From the NCBI RefSeq assembly GCF_004342885.1, contig NZ_SMAB01000003.1:1-64000 (forward strand): a stretch of DNA of 64,000 bases, given 5' to 3'. Within the stretch, counting starts at the first letter, position 1; the number at the start of each line of letters is the position of its first letter. Origin of the DNA: Tepidibacillus fermentans. Its GTDB lineage: Bacteria; Bacillota; Bacilli; Tepidibacillales; Tepidibacillaceae. Under the pieces are notes generated by a model. That model was not told the origin of the DNA. It ran no database searches and saw only the letters and a program-made list of their open reading frames with translations. This document shows positions 36,034 to 47,081 of this stretch, one piece after another. A program made the translations under genes and the position numbers.

Positions 36034-36064
36034 GAAAAAATTCACAGTTCTCCTGTGAATTTTC
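36034..36064 (-). terminator. ppsR terminator
   Basis: AAATTCACAG/CTGTGAATTT stem with a 5-base loop, followed on the minus strand by TTTTTTC. Confidence 0.8.
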
Positions 36065-36095
36065 AACTTTTTCAATATGATTCATTAACGATCTT

Positions 36096-36920
36096 TTATC
36101 TTCCCCCATCTTTGCCGATCATTCCTAGAATAATATTGGCTGTCTCTTCTACCGCTTTATTAGAGACATCAATAACTCGACAACCAATTTTTTTCATGAC
36201 TCGATCCGCGTATTCCAGTTCTTCAATAATTCTTTCATGATTTGCATAATTGGCTTCAGCGGTTAAACCTAAAGATCTTAAGCGTTCGGTTCGAATGGTA
36301 TTCAGCTGGTTTGGAGAAATTTTCAAACCGATAACTTTTTTATTCGAGATTTCAAATAATTCTTCAGGCGGTTTTACTTCTGGAACAAGAGGAACATTCG
36401 CAACTTTTAAACGTTTATGAGCTAAATACATCGAAAGAGGAGTTTTAGAAGTTCGTGAAACACCAATTAAAATGACATCTGCTTTCAAAATACCTCTTGG
36501 ATCACGACCGTCGTCATATTTTACGGCAAATTCAATCGCTTCAACACGTCGAAAATATTCTTCATCTAATTGTCTTACTAATCCTGGCTTCATTTTTGGT
36601 GGTTGTTGAAAAAGTGTTTGTAGCGATTCCATCATTGGTCCTAAAATATCGACAACCATGACGTTTTTTTCTTTCGCTTTTAAAATCAGATGCTCCTTTA
36701 ATTCAGCAATTACAATCGTAAATGCGATAATACCATTTACTTCTTTCGCCGATTGAATGATTTCATCAATCGATTCTTTGTCTTCGATATAGGAAAGCCG
36801 ACGTATTTCTGTAGTTTCCCCATTAAATTGACTTACTGCGGCCCTAACGACATATTCTGCTGTTTCCCCAACGGAGTCAGAAACAACATATATGATCGGT
36901 TTTTCATTTAAACTCTGAAT
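36096..36920 (-). CDS. ppsR: Pyruvate, phosphate dikinase regulatory protein, apparent ATT start
   Basis: 274 residues if translation begins at ATT (36920–36918), 7 bases after GGAGG. From there the frame is open and gives the family N terminus [19 protein letters not shown], which would be lost if the first ATG in frame (36659) were used. The P-loop-like [15 protein letters not shown] and the C-terminal [17 protein letters not shown] region are typical. This bifunctional kinase/pyrophosphorylase switches PPDK by (de)phosphorylating a Thr. It starts 11 bases after the ccpN stop. Confidence 0.88.
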   Translation of the reverse strand: MQSLNEKPIIYVVSDSVGETAEYVVRAAVSQFNGETTEIRRLSYIEDKESIDEIIQSAKEVNGIIAFTIVIAELKEHLILKAKEKNVMVVDILGPMMESLQTLFQQPPKMKPGLVRQLDEEYFRRVEAIEFAVKYDDGRDPRGILKADVILIGVSRTSKTPLSMYLAHKRLKVANVPLVPEVKPPEELFEISNKKVIGLKISPNQLNTIRTERLRSLGLTAEANYANHERIIEELEYADRVMKKIGCRVIDVSNKAVEETANIILGMIGKDGGR

Positions 36921-36931
36921 AGTGATCCCTC

Positions 36932-37579
36932 CTACACTTCCTTTTCTTTTCCAAGTTCGACAAAGGCCTTTGCAATTGTTGTTTTCGTGATCCGTCCGAT
37001 TACTTCTAATCCTTCTCCATTATCTAACGGCTTTACAACAGGTATGGAATCGATCTGGTATTGAATTAATTTATTCGCTGCTTCGATTAGCAAGTCGTCT
37101 ATCTGACATGTAATAATATTCGGCATTCTCGTCATGATCACGGAAATCGGCAAATCTTGAAGGCTTTGTTTACCAATTGCTGCTTTTAGTAAATCTTTTC
37201 GTGATACAATACCTGCCAATGTTCCACGTTCTTTGACTACATATAAGGTTCCGACATCCTCCAAAAACATCGTAACAATCGCATCGTAAACAGAGGTATC
37301 TTCTTTAATCACGACAGGGACAGCTTTATAGTCTTTCACTGTCATTTTATTTAACATTTCCTTTAATAACTGGTTTCCTTTTTTACCTGAGTAATAATAG
37401 CCGACTCTTGGTCTTGCCTCTAGATACCCTGCCATCGTTAAAATAGATAAATCTGGCCTTAAAGTAGCTCGCGTGAGATTTAACTTTTCCGCTATCTGTT
37501 CCCCTGTGATTGGTCCTTCTTCTTGAACAATTTTTAAAATTAATTCTTGACGATTGGTTAGTTCTATGGTTATCACCAC
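36932..37579 (-). CDS. ccpN: Transcriptional repressor CcpN (helix-turn-helix plus two CBS domains)
   Basis: 215 residues. An N-terminal winged helix ([54 protein letters not shown]) is followed by two CBS motifs (about 80–135 and 142–205). B. subtilis CcpN represses gapB and pckA during glycolytic growth. The start is unclear: AAGGTGGTGA is an almost perfect ribosome site that itself contains the GTG at 37579, and the next plausible codon after it is ATA. Adjacent to ppsR as in Bacillus. Confidence 0.9.
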   Translation of the reverse strand: MVITIELTNRQELILKIVQEEGPITGEQIAEKLNLTRATLRPDLSILTMAGYLEARPRVGYYYSGKKGNQLLKEMLNKMTVKDYKAVPVVIKEDTSVYDAIVTMFLEDVGTLYVVKERGTLAGIVSRKDLLKAAIGKQSLQDLPISVIMTRMPNIITCQIDDLLIEAANKLIQYQIDSIPVVKPLDNGEGLEVIGRITKTTIAKAFVELGKEKEV

Positions 37580-37621
37580 CTTTTATCTCACGAATGTGTT
37601 ATACTACTTATTATATTCATC

Positions 37622-37642
37622 CTATATAGTATATACTATATT
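37622..37642. promoter_or_regulatory. Palindrome upstream of ccpN
   Basis: ATATAGTATATACTATAT is a perfect palindrome about 45 bases before ccpN, overlapping the expected promoter. Possible autoregulatory site (inference). Confidence 0.4.
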
Positions 37643-37673
37643 CTTATGCCAGCGAGCGCAATAATCTTTTATG

Positions 37674-37704
37674 AAAAAGCCCCCTATCTATCCATAGAGG
37701 GCTT
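37674..37704 (-). terminator. glyQS terminator
   Basis: AAGCCC … GGGCTT stem, followed on the minus strand by TTTTTC, directly after glyS. Confidence 0.75.
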
Positions 37705-37718
37705 CCTTCTTATGTTTT

Positions 37719-39788
37719 TTAAGCAAATACTAATTGACGAAAATCAGCATAGGAGAGAATTAATTGCGTAATGGAATAAAGTAATCCTAAACGATCCTGT
37801 CTAACTTGTTCATCGTCAACCATAACCATTACCTGATCAAAATATTGAATAATCGGTTCTTTGAGGGTTTTTAGTTGTCCTAGTTGTTCTTTTAGAGTGA
37901 TGCCTTTATTTATATTTTCTTTTACTACAAGATATTGGTTATATAAATCTTTCTCCACCTGTTGTTGGTAACGTTCAGGATCAGTTTTGGCAGAATTCGT
38001 TTTTGTCGCTAAATTCATCACTCGGTTAAAGGAATCGACGACAAGCTTAAACGAAGGATCTTCTACTTCCTCCATTAGGATTAATGCTCGATCTACAACT
38101 CGTTTTACATCATTCTTCTCTACTTCTAATACAGCATCAATGACGTCGTAGCGAACCCCTTTTTCTTGTAGTAAACTTCTTAAACGTAACGTAAAGAATT
38201 CATAGAGGTCAACAACCATCTCTTCTTTACTTCGTTTTAATAAGCCTTTTCGCTCATAGGACTCAATGACAAGATCAAAAATGGTCTGTAATGTTAACGA
38301 ATGAAGCTTTTCTAAAAGAATTTGGACAATCCCAGCCGCTTGCCTCCTTAATCCTAAAGGGTCTTGCGAGCCACTGGGGATTTTGCCTAAAGAAAAGGCT
38401 CCTACGATATTGTCCATTTTATCGGCAATACTTAAAATTTGGCCAATGATTGATTCTGGTAAACGATCACCAGAAAAACGAGGTAAATAATGTTCAAAAA
38501 TTCCTTTGGAAACCTCTTCTGTTTCCCCATGTATGAGGGCATATTTTTGCCCCATTAACCCTTGTAATTCTGGAAATTCATAGACCATATTCGTTACAAG
38601 ATCAAACTTGCAAATCTCTGCTGTACGATCAATTTGCTTCATTATTTCATCATCAAGCGTAAGGTGCTTCGCTAGATCATTAGCTACTTCCCGAATTCTC
38701 CGAACCTTATCGCCAATCGTTCCCAATCCCTCATGGAAAACAATGTTCTCCAGTTTGGATACTGCATCAGCAATCTTTAACTTCTGATCTTCTAAGTAGA
38801 AGAATCTAGCATCTGATAATCGAGCAGTTAATACCTTTTCATTCCCTTTAGCTACCAAATCTAAGGAACGCGTATCCCCATTCCTTACCGTGATAAAATA
38901 CGGAAGAAGCTCTCCTTGCTTGTTCTCTACTGGAAAATATCGTTGATGTTCACGCATGGTTGTGACTAAGACTTCAGCGGGTATTTCCAGAAATTCTTCC
39001 TTGAAATGGCCAAATAGAACCGTTGGATATTCAACTAGATGAATCACTTCCTCCAATAATCCCTTATCAATCGGAACATTCCATCCTTTTTCCTTTTCTA
39101 ATTGATGAATCTGTGCAAGAATTCGCTCTTCTCTCTCTTTTGGATCAAGAATGACAAATTGTTCCGTTAATTGTGGAACATAATCTTCTACAAAAGAGAT
39201 CGTCACTTCTCTACCTAAGAAACGATGACCGTAGCTTTTATTGTTTGATTTCACACCTGCGATTTCGACGGGAACGACTTCCTGACCAAATAAGATGAGT
39301 AACCAGCGAATCGGTCGAACGAATCTTAAATCTTCATCTCCCCAGCGCATATTTTTGGGGAAATTCATCGATTCAATGATTTCTTTGAGCGCTTGAGGTA
39401 ATAACTCAAATACTTCTTTCCCTTTATACTCTTTTTTTACAAATACATATTCAACTCCATTGACCTCTTCGATAAAAAGATCATCAACAGTTGCACCTTG
39501 TCCTCTAGCAAAACCTTGGGCCGCTTTTGTCCAGTTTCCCTCTGTATCCTTTGCAATTTTAAGTGATGGTCCACGCAGCGTTTCGATTCGGTCTTGTTGG
39601 ATTTCTGCGATATCCTTAATCATAACCGCTAATCTTCTAGGTGTTGAATATGTATTGATCTTATCAAATGTGATATAAGACTCTTTTAACCAATCCATCA
39701 TCTTTTTTGCCAATTGTTCCACTGCATCTGTAATAAATCGAGCTGGAATCTCTTCTGTTCCGATTTCAATTAATAAATCTTTACTCAT
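37719..39788 (-). CDS. glyS: Glycyl-tRNA synthetase beta subunit
   Basis: 689 residues, full length. The N-terminal [15 protein letters not shown] is diagnostic. It contains the HD-like tRNA-binding domain and a C-terminal anticodon-binding DALR domain ([22 protein letters not shown]). It overlaps glyQ by 8 bases. With GlyQ it forms the alpha2-beta2 enzyme that charges tRNA-Gly, controlled by the glycine T-box. Confidence 0.96.
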   Translation of the reverse strand: MSKDLLIEIGTEEIPARFITDAVEQLAKKMMDWLKESYITFDKINTYSTPRRLAVMIKDIAEIQQDRIETLRGPSLKIAKDTEGNWTKAAQGFARGQGATVDDLFIEEVNGVEYVFVKKEYKGKEVFELLPQALKEIIESMNFPKNMRWGDEDLRFVRPIRWLLILFGQEVVPVEIAGVKSNNKSYGHRFLGREVTISFVEDYVPQLTEQFVILDPKEREERILAQIHQLEKEKGWNVPIDKGLLEEVIHLVEYPTVLFGHFKEEFLEIPAEVLVTTMREHQRYFPVENKQGELLPYFITVRNGDTRSLDLVAKGNEKVLTARLSDARFFYLEDQKLKIADAVSKLENIVFHEGLGTIGDKVRRIREVANDLAKHLTLDDEIMKQIDRTAEICKFDLVTNMVYEFPELQGLMGQKYALIHGETEEVSKGIFEHYLPRFSGDRLPESIIGQILSIADKMDNIVGAFSLGKIPSGSQDPLGLRRQAAGIVQILLEKLHSLTLQTIFDLVIESYERKGLLKRSKEEMVVDLYEFFTLRLRSLLQEKGVRYDVIDAVLEVEKNDVKRVVDRALILMEEVEDPSFKLVVDSFNRVMNLATKTNSAKTDPERYQQQVEKDLYNQYLVVKENINKGITLKEQLGQLKTLKEPIIQYFDQVMVMVDDEQVRQDRLGLLYSITQLILSYADFRQLVFA

Positions 39789-40671
39789 GATGAGTCCCCT
39801 CCTTTTGCTGCAACATTGGAAACCCTAATTTTTGCCGTTCCTCGTAATATACCTGGGCACACAATTTGGCTAAATTACGAACTCTCGCAATATAACCCGT
39901 TCGCTCGGTAACGCTGATCGCTCCTCGTGCATCCAATTGATTAAATATATGAGAACATTTTAAAACATAGTCATAAGCAGGGAAAACAAGGTTTTCTTTC
40001 AATACGCGAACTGCCTCTTGTTCATAGGTATTGAACAAGTTAAACAACATTTTACTATCTGAGATTTCAAACGTATATTTGGAATGTTCATATTCCGCTT
40101 GGTGAAAGACATCACCGTATGTAACCCCATTTACCCATTCAAGTTCAAAAACATTATCTTTATTTTGAATATAAGAAGCTAATCGTTCAAGCCCATAAGT
40201 GATTTCAACAGAAACGGGTTTGACATCAAGTCCACCAACCTGTTGGAAATAGGTAAACTGAGTGATTTCCATTCCATCAAGCCAAACTTCCCAACCAAGT
40301 CCCCAAGCACCTAGTGTAGGAGCTTCCCAGTTATCTTCGACAAAACGAATATCGTGGTCTAAGGGATTAATCCCCAATTCTTTCAAACTTTCTAGATAGA
40401 TTTCTTGGACATTGGCCGGTGATGGTTTCAAAATGACTTGAAATTGATGATGTTGATAAAGCCGATTAGGATTTTCTCCGTAACGACCATCAACTGGCCT
40501 TCTTGATGGTTCAACATAAGCGACATTCCATGGTTCTGGACCAATACTTCGCAAAAATGTCATCGGATTCATCGTTCCGGCACCTTTTTCCACATCATAA
40601 GGTTGAACAATGATACAATTTTGTTTCGCCCAAAAATTTTGTAAAGTTAAAATCATGTCTTGAAAGTTCAT
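39781..40671 (-). CDS. glyQ: Glycyl-tRNA synthetase alpha subunit
   Basis: 296 residues from ATG at 40671 (AGGTGG site; the longer frame from 40686 starts in the leader). [41 protein letters not shown] and [33 protein letters not shown] are class II synthetase motifs of GlyQ. It forms the catalytic subunit. Preceded by a T-box leader. Confidence 0.96.
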   Translation of the reverse strand: MNFQDMILTLQNFWAKQNCIIVQPYDVEKGAGTMNPMTFLRSIGPEPWNVAYVEPSRRPVDGRYGENPNRLYQHHQFQVILKPSPANVQEIYLESLKELGINPLDHDIRFVEDNWEAPTLGAWGLGWEVWLDGMEITQFTYFQQVGGLDVKPVSVEITYGLERLASYIQNKDNVFELEWVNGVTYGDVFHQAEYEHSKYTFEISDSKMLFNLFNTYEQEAVRVLKENLVFPAYDYVLKCSHIFNQLDARGAISVTERTGYIARVRNLAKLCAQVYYEERQKLGFPMLQQKEGTHHE

Positions 40672-40699
40672 ATTTATCCACCTCACGATTTTAATCTAA

Positions 40700-40925
40700 A
40701 ATTAAAAAAGCTCCTCCCATCACCTATACTTTTATGTATAGGGACGAGAGAAGCTCCCGCGGTTCCACCCTATTTGGCTATTGATAAACTTTAGCCCACT
40801 TTGTGAAAATAGCTCGAGAACGCCAATTCATTTAACATCCGTTGAGCTTCCACCATCCTCAACTCGCTTTAGAATGTCCGCAAATGAACCCTTTCTCTCA
40901 TTGCTGACCGATATTACTTTTGAAT
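40700..40925 (-). promoter_or_regulatory. Glycine T-box leader of glyQS
   Basis: The T-box AGGGTGGAACCGCGGG is at 40771–40756. It is followed by a terminator stem (AGCTTCTCTCGTCCCTATAC with GTATAGGTGATGGGAGGAGCT, then TTTTTT, 40754–40704). Upstream Stem I contains GAATTGGCGTTC, whose GGC (near 40824) is the likely glycine specifier. The leader is compact, as is usual for glyQS. Uncharged tRNA-Gly would prevent termination. Confidence 0.9.
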
Positions 40926-40964
40926 ATGAATATACCAAAACTAATTATAATTTGCAATGTTTTC

Positions 40965-41165
40965 TCAATCAACGATTAAGCTTTTTTCAATTTTAATCGT
41001 AAAATGATGACGTAACAGATATGCTGTTGTAAGTAATGAGAGGAAAGGGTATAAACGAAACAATATGGCACTAATAGTGATCGGGATTGATAAGATAATT
41101 TGGTTTCCTTTTGAAATCGTAAGATGCACTAAATTTGTTTGTTTTAGTAGTTGTAAGTACACCAT
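40965..41165 (-). CDS. Small DUF4342-like membrane-associated protein
   Basis: 66 residues. The pattern LVHLTISKGNQIILSIPITISAILFRLYPFLSLLTTAYLLRHHFTIKIE resembles the DUF4342 core (a strand, an IPL-type turn, one hydrophobic hairpin, and a final strand with IEI/IEV; from memory). GGAGGG ribosome site. It lies between recO and the T-box on the same strand. Function unknown. Confidence 0.6.
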   Translation of the reverse strand: MVYLQLLKQTNLVHLTISKGNQIILSIPITISAILFRLYPFLSLLTTAYLLRHHFTIKIEKSLIVD

Positions 41166-41179
41166 GGTATCCCTCCTAT

Positions 41180-41917
41180 TTACTCAAATTGCTTCAATTG
41201 ATCTAAAAAATTTTGTGATTTAAGTTGGATTCCGACATGATGTTCAATAAAAGATCGAAGCACATATTGTAACTGTGATTTGGTTGAAGCTTTTACATTC
41301 GTATTCCCTATTCTTCTGATATCAATCTTTTCAAATAAACGGAGCATTTTCATCGTTCCTTCTTGTAAGACAATAGACGAATCATCTGAATGATGATCAC
41401 AAATTACTCCTCCATGCACAATACTAAATCGTGTAAGGTTATCCACTGAATGACACAATACACATTGATTTAATACTGGACGATAACCTGAGATTTTAAG
41501 GATTTTCAATTCATAAATTCGGATGATAATTTCTGGATCTTTGCCTTCATCAATTTGTTTCAAAGAAGATAACAATTGCTGGTATAAATATGAGATAGGG
41601 TCAAGGTTTTCCGTCATTTTATCCGTTAATTCAACTAAATAAGCTGCATATGCCGTTTTAATGATGTCTTGTTGAATTTTTGTGAAGCTTTGAATGATTT
41701 CACCATGATTCAGTGTTCCCATACTTTTGGTAAGGAAAAAAGTATAGTCACCATAACTAAATAATTGACTTACACTACTTAATCGACTTTTCGTTTTTTT
41801 TGCTCCTCTAGCCATTAATGGCACTTTCCCATGTGTTTCTGTAAAGAGTGTAATGATTTTATTTCCTTCACCATAATCTACAGTTTTAATCACAATGCCT
41901 TCTGTTCTCACCAACAA
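41180..41917 (-). CDS. recO: DNA repair protein RecO
   Basis: 245 residues. An N-terminal OB fold (EGIVIKTVDYGEGNKIITLFTETHGKVPLMARGAKKTKSR), then helices, with a zinc-binding cluster CVLCHS … VICDHH. It loads RecA with RecFR at gaps. Placed between yqzL and glyQ as in Bacillus. Confidence 0.93.
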   Translation of the reverse strand: MLVRTEGIVIKTVDYGEGNKIITLFTETHGKVPLMARGAKKTKSRLSSVSQLFSYGDYTFFLTKSMGTLNHGEIIQSFTKIQQDIIKTAYAAYLVELTDKMTENLDPISYLYQQLLSSLKQIDEGKDPEIIIRIYELKILKISGYRPVLNQCVLCHSVDNLTRFSIVHGGVICDHHSDDSSIVLQEGTMKMLRLFEKIDIRRIGNTNVKASTKSQLQYVLRSFIEHHVGIQLKSQNFLDQLKQFE

Positions 41918-41995
41918 TTCGTTTCACTCCACATTCAGGGTTTACCTTATTCATTTTACCCTATCGTTTGTGAAAAGGAAGGCATTTTTGTTTTT

Positions 41996-42130
41996 TTACT
42001 GTTGATCTTGCTCCTCTTCCACTTCTGCCACAGTTTGTATGACATCTTGTTGAATTTGACATTCTTTGTATAAAAGATAAGCATCAATCTGTCCGGTCTT
42101 GCAGAAATAATTCCATGAAAAATCTTTCAC
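41996..42130 (-). CDS. yqzL: YqzL family small protein
   Basis: 44 residues from GTG at 42130 (AAGGAGTGA site). KDFSWNYFCKTGQIDAYLLYKE matches the YqzL pattern (F-W-x-x-F-x-x-T-G-x-I-x-x-Y-L-L-x-K-E), followed by a Gln/Glu-rich tail. The position between era and recO is the same as in B. subtilis. Function unknown. Confidence 0.85.
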   Translation of the reverse strand: MKDFSWNYFCKTGQIDAYLLYKECQIQQDVIQTVAEVEEEQDQQ

Positions 42131-42236
42131 GGTTCTTCACTCCTTTGTCACAGATTGAAAGGGCTTATAACTTAGGATAAACGGGTACGGGTTTTTCTAT
42201 CCTAGGAAAAAAATTCTAGAACGGTAGATATAAAAA

Positions 42237-42325
42237 TAGGTTTGTATATTCCATAAGCAGCGACATAGTACGACTAGCAGCTTTAGCTGCGTAGCGTGAC
42301 TTGTACACTTTGTGTGCTTATGCGT
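42237..42325 (+). repeat. Dispersed hairpin element, copy C (partly divergent)
   Basis: TATATTCCATAAGCAGCGAC is identical over 20 bases to copy B. An inner hairpin AGCAGC-ttta-GCTGCG follows. The right outer arm differs: pairing is instead between CATAAGC (42252–42258) and GCTTATG (42316–42322). Located between era and yqzL. Confidence 0.55.
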
Positions 42326-42354
42326 AAAAAAAGGACTTGTGATAATCCAAGTCC
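42326..42354 (-). terminator. era operon terminator
   Basis: GGACTTG/CAAGTCC stem with an 8-base loop, then TTTTTTT on the minus strand. Ends the phoH–era transcript. Confidence 0.8.
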
Positions 42355-42391
42355 ACACTTTACATATATAGCTAATCATTAATACTCTAGA

Positions 42392-43727
<1,336 letters not shown>

Positions 43728-44423
43728 TTAGAAAAATAAATAATACAATACGTAAAATCCTCCGATCGAAATCAAAAAATTTTGTAAGAATGCCAGAAAA
43801 GTATATCCGTTTTTAAAACGATAAAACAACAGTATCAGGATTGAAAGTAACAGAACCCAACTTAAAATTTTAAAATACAGGAAGAGATATGACCAGACGT
43901 AAAAAAGGATTCCAACTAATACATCAGGCTGAAATTGTACTTTTTTGTTTAGCCAATATGCTTTCATTGTATAGGTTATAAATAAAAGAAAAACACCTAC
44001 AAATGCAAAAAAAGTAGAATTCGGTGAGTGAATCCCCTTACCTCCTTGCAAATAAAAAGTGTATAGATATGGGAAAATAATCAAAAAACCAACCATCATC
44101 ACGATAAATGTAAGAAGTAATACACTTCCTGCTGCAACATCCTTTGCTACTTTTGCCAAAGGATGAACTTTTGGCATCGCTAAATCAACAACCGTTTCAA
44201 TCGCCGTATTCATCAATTCCATTCCCATGATGATCCCAATCGAAAACAAAATAAAAAGGGCATCAAGAAAAGTAAAATGAAGCCACATCCCTAATAATAG
44301 CACGATTAGGGATATGGCAATATGGATTTTCATATTCCGTTGAGTATAAATGGTATAGATGATTCCTTCACTCGCATAATAAAAACTTTTTTTTAATTTT
44401 TCCCAAAACAAAAACATCATCAC
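43728..44423 (-). CDS. dgkA: Undecaprenol/diacylglycerol kinase DgkA with extra membrane domain
   Basis: 231 residues, about twice the usual DgkA length. The N-terminal 110 residues hold the kinase signature (SEGIIYTIYTQRNMKIHI … MGMELMNTAIETVVDLA … AKVAKDVAAGSVLL). The C-terminal 120 residues add about four membrane segments where other bacteria carry PAP2 phosphatase. The PAP2 catalytic motifs (PSGH, SR…H…D) are not visible, so the extra domain looks degenerate or different. Membrane enzyme recycling undecaprenol or diacylglycerol. Confidence 0.87.
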   Translation of the reverse strand: MMMFLFWEKLKKSFYYASEGIIYTIYTQRNMKIHIAISLIVLLLGMWLHFTFLDALFILFSIGIIMGMELMNTAIETVVDLAMPKVHPLAKVAKDVAAGSVLLLTFIVMMVGFLIIFPYLYTFYLQGGKGIHSPNSTFFAFVGVFLLFITYTMKAYWLNKKVQFQPDVLVGILFYVWSYLFLYFKILSWVLLLSILILLFYRFKNGYTFLAFLQNFLISIGGFYVLYYLFF

Positions 44424-44899
44424 CTTGTAATATTTAGACGCTGAAGTACCTCTTCCTGCTTAGAAAACATCACTTTCTCATCATCAGAAGTTCCATGGTC
44501 ATAACCTAATAAATGTAAAAAACCATGAACAGTCAGAAAACTTAATTCTCTTTCAAAAGAATGTCCATAATCATTCGCCTGTTCTATTACCCGGGGAATC
44601 GATATCACAATATCTCCGAACATATTTGGGAGTTCTAGATTTTCAGTAAAAATGATATCAGGCTCATCCTCTCCTTTTTCGTGAATCGCAAAGGATAATA
44701 CATCTGTAGGACGATCAATACCCCGATAGGATTTATTTAATTCATGTATCTTCCGATCATCCACAAGCGAAATGACCACTTCTCCATTGGTGATGTTTTC
44801 CAATCTAGCTGCTTCTTGGATCACTTTTTCAATTAATTGAAGTTGTGATTCAGTTAGTTCTTTTTCTTCTTGTTCATTTAAAATTTCTACCTCAATCAT
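44420..44899 (-). CDS. ybeY: Endoribonuclease YbeY
   Basis: 159 residues with the metal-binding HGFLHLLGYDHGTSDD and the upstream RGIDRPTDVLSFAI. It functions in 16S rRNA 3' maturation and ribosome quality control. Overlaps pgpH and dgkA by 4 bases on each side, so translation is coupled. Confidence 0.94.
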   Translation of the reverse strand: MIEVEILNEQEEKELTESQLQLIEKVIQEAARLENITNGEVVISLVDDRKIHELNKSYRGIDRPTDVLSFAIHEKGEDEPDIIFTENLELPNMFGDIVISIPRVIEQANDYGHSFERELSFLTVHGFLHLLGYDHGTSDDEKVMFSKQEEVLQRLNITR

Positions 44900-47058
44900 G
44901 AGCTTAGTTTCGCTCCTTTTTTATTCTCTTCAATCTCTTTATCATCAGGATACTCAATTCGAGAATGAAATATCCCCTTTAATGTCTCTAAAATCGTAAT
45001 CGAGACAATTTCGAGTTCTTTTAATGTTAAATCACATTCATTTAGTTGTCCATCATCCAACTTTGATTTGATAATTTTTCGTACGGTCTCCTCAATTAAT
45101 TCATTCGTTGGGTTTTGAATAGAACGGACAGCTGCTTCAACACTATCAGCGATTCCGACAATGGCAGCTTCTTTCGTTTGAGGTTTTGGACCGGGATAAC
45201 GATATTCACTTTCGGGAATTGGTTTATCTGAGTTTTGTAATGCTTTATGATAAAAATACTTCAGCAAGGATGTACCATGATGTTGCATTGCAATATCTTG
45301 AATCGGTTTTGGAATTTTATATTCCTTTAACATTTCTACCCCATCTCTCGTATGGGCAACAATAATGTTCTTACTAATGTGTGGTGCGACTCGATCATGT
45401 GGGTTGGCTATATTTAACTGGTTTTCAATGAAAAATGTGGGTCTTTTTGTTTTTCCTACATCATGGTAATAAGACCCTACTCTCGCTAATAACCCATCCG
45501 CACCGATTGCCTCAGCTGCTGCTTCAGCTAAGTTTCCGACAATAACACTATGATGATACGTCCCTGGTGTCTCGATCAATAATTTTCGTAATAAAGGATG
45601 ATTTGGATTGGACAACTCAATCAATTTCATCGGGGAAAGTATTCCAAAAAATGTTTCAAAAAACGGTAATAATCCAATCGTCAAAACAGCTGAGAACAAA
45701 CCACTTAATACCCCATATATAAGGGTGAAAACAACTTCACGAAGTGTGTAGCTTTGACTTGTTAACATAATAACTACAGCTATTGATAGAAAATTAAAGA
45801 GAGCAACAATAAATCCAGTCTTCAATATTCCTGAACGTTGTCGTATTCTTCCTAAAGCAAATGCTCCGGCTGTACTTCCAATTAAAGCAACAAATCCATA
45901 TCGAAAATCAAAAATCATCGTTTGATCCTGATTAAAGATCAACCCTACAAATACACTAAAAATGGCGCCACTTAGAATCGCCAATTTCATATTGATTAAT
46001 AAAGCAATTAACATCACACCAAAAGCAACTGGTGCCAAATAGCCTTTTGCTGAGGTAATACTATCTCCACTAATAAAATCAACAAAGCGAATACTAATAA
46101 AGGTGAGTAAGAAGATAATAAATAGCATCAGTAACGAAGAATTGTTCTGATGTAATATCGGCTTCATTCGCTCAATACTGAAATAGAGCAATAAAACCAA
46201 TAGTGAAACAAGTAAAAATAAGCCTAAATGGGGCCATATCGTAGATGTATCTTTTAATAAACCAGCTGCTTTTAATCGTTCATATGTTGGTTTATCAATA
46301 AATTGGCCTTCTTTGACAATCATTTCATCTTTTTTTATATATATGGGTTCAACTTTACTTCTCGCTTCTTCTCGTAGCAAAGCTGTTTGATCTGGGTTAT
46401 AAAAAAGATTCGGTTTTACAAATGGTTTGGTTAATTCTTTCGCTAAATTTTTAATCTTTGGATCATTATCATATGGGTTTGATTGTACATAACGATCTAA
46501 TTTTGTATATGCTTCATTTAAACCTTTTATATTGATTCCGTCCCCATCCGTCATCACAAACTCTAAGGTAGAACGAGATAAATTTCGTAAATTTTTTATT
46601 CTTGATTCGGATAAAGTTGAGATTGCCTGAATCGATTCCTCTTTTATTGGAATCGTAATCGCCGTTTTTAATTGTTCTTTCTTCTGTTCACTTGTCAAAT
46701 TCGTATTTTTCACAATGGTTAAAATCGAATCAAACATTGTTTCTAATTGGTTAATTTGATCTTTTAAAATCGAATCTTCTTTTGTATATACTTCAGGTAC
46801 AGATTTTTCTGCTTCTTTTTTCTTTAAATCTGTCGCCCATTGATCAAGAGCACGAATAGGAGAGTTTAATGTTACAGGGCTTATTTGTCCTTCTTTTAAT
46901 TCATAAGTTTTAGGAATAACTTGTCCCATTAAAAGGAGATACATGATCAAACCTAAAAATACATACATAATGTAACGAATGGAAGGATGATATTCCCAAC
47001 CTTCCATTTGTTTTAACCAATTCGAGGCAAATAATGCTTTTTTCTTCCCCTTCTCCAT
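44896..47058 (-). CDS. pgpH: 7TM-HD c-di-AMP phosphodiesterase PgpH
   Basis: 720 residues from ATG at 47058 (AAAGGGGCGGTGG site), or 8 more from 47082. One N-terminal membrane segment, an extracellular 7TMR-HDED domain (about 50–280), seven membrane segments and a cytosolic HD domain (LARVGSYYHDVGKTKRPTFF, IVAHTRDGVEMLKEY). This is the YqfF/PgpH layout, whose members hydrolyse c-di-AMP. Between phoH and ybeY. Confidence 0.92.
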   Translation of the reverse strand: MEKGKKKALFASNWLKQMEGWEYHPSIRYIMYVFLGLIMYLLLMGQVIPKTYELKEGQISPVTLNSPIRALDQWATDLKKKEAEKSVPEVYTKEDSILKDQINQLETMFDSILTIVKNTNLTSEQKKEQLKTAITIPIKEESIQAISTLSESRIKNLRNLSRSTLEFVMTDGDGINIKGLNEAYTKLDRYVQSNPYDNDPKIKNLAKELTKPFVKPNLFYNPDQTALLREEARSKVEPIYIKKDEMIVKEGQFIDKPTYERLKAAGLLKDTSTIWPHLGLFLLVSLLVLLLYFSIERMKPILHQNNSSLLMLFIIFLLTFISIRFVDFISGDSITSAKGYLAPVAFGVMLIALLINMKLAILSGAIFSVFVGLIFNQDQTMIFDFRYGFVALIGSTAGAFALGRIRQRSGILKTGFIVALFNFLSIAVVIMLTSQSYTLREVVFTLIYGVLSGLFSAVLTIGLLPFFETFFGILSPMKLIELSNPNHPLLRKLLIETPGTYHHSVIVGNLAEAAAEAIGADGLLARVGSYYHDVGKTKRPTFFIENQLNIANPHDRVAPHISKNIIVAHTRDGVEMLKEYKIPKPIQDIAMQHHGTSLLKYFYHKALQNSDKPIPESEYRYPGPKPQTKEAAIVGIADSVEAAVRSIQNPTNELIEETVRKIIKSKLDDGQLNECDLTLKELEIVSITILETLKGIFHSRIEYPDDKEIEENKKGAKLSS

Positions 47059-47081
47059 TTCCACCGCCCCTTTGGAAGGCA

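Noticed and set aside
36660..36920. Frameshifted ppsR
   Set aside because: The upstream part is in the same frame as the downstream part; only a standard start codon is missing.
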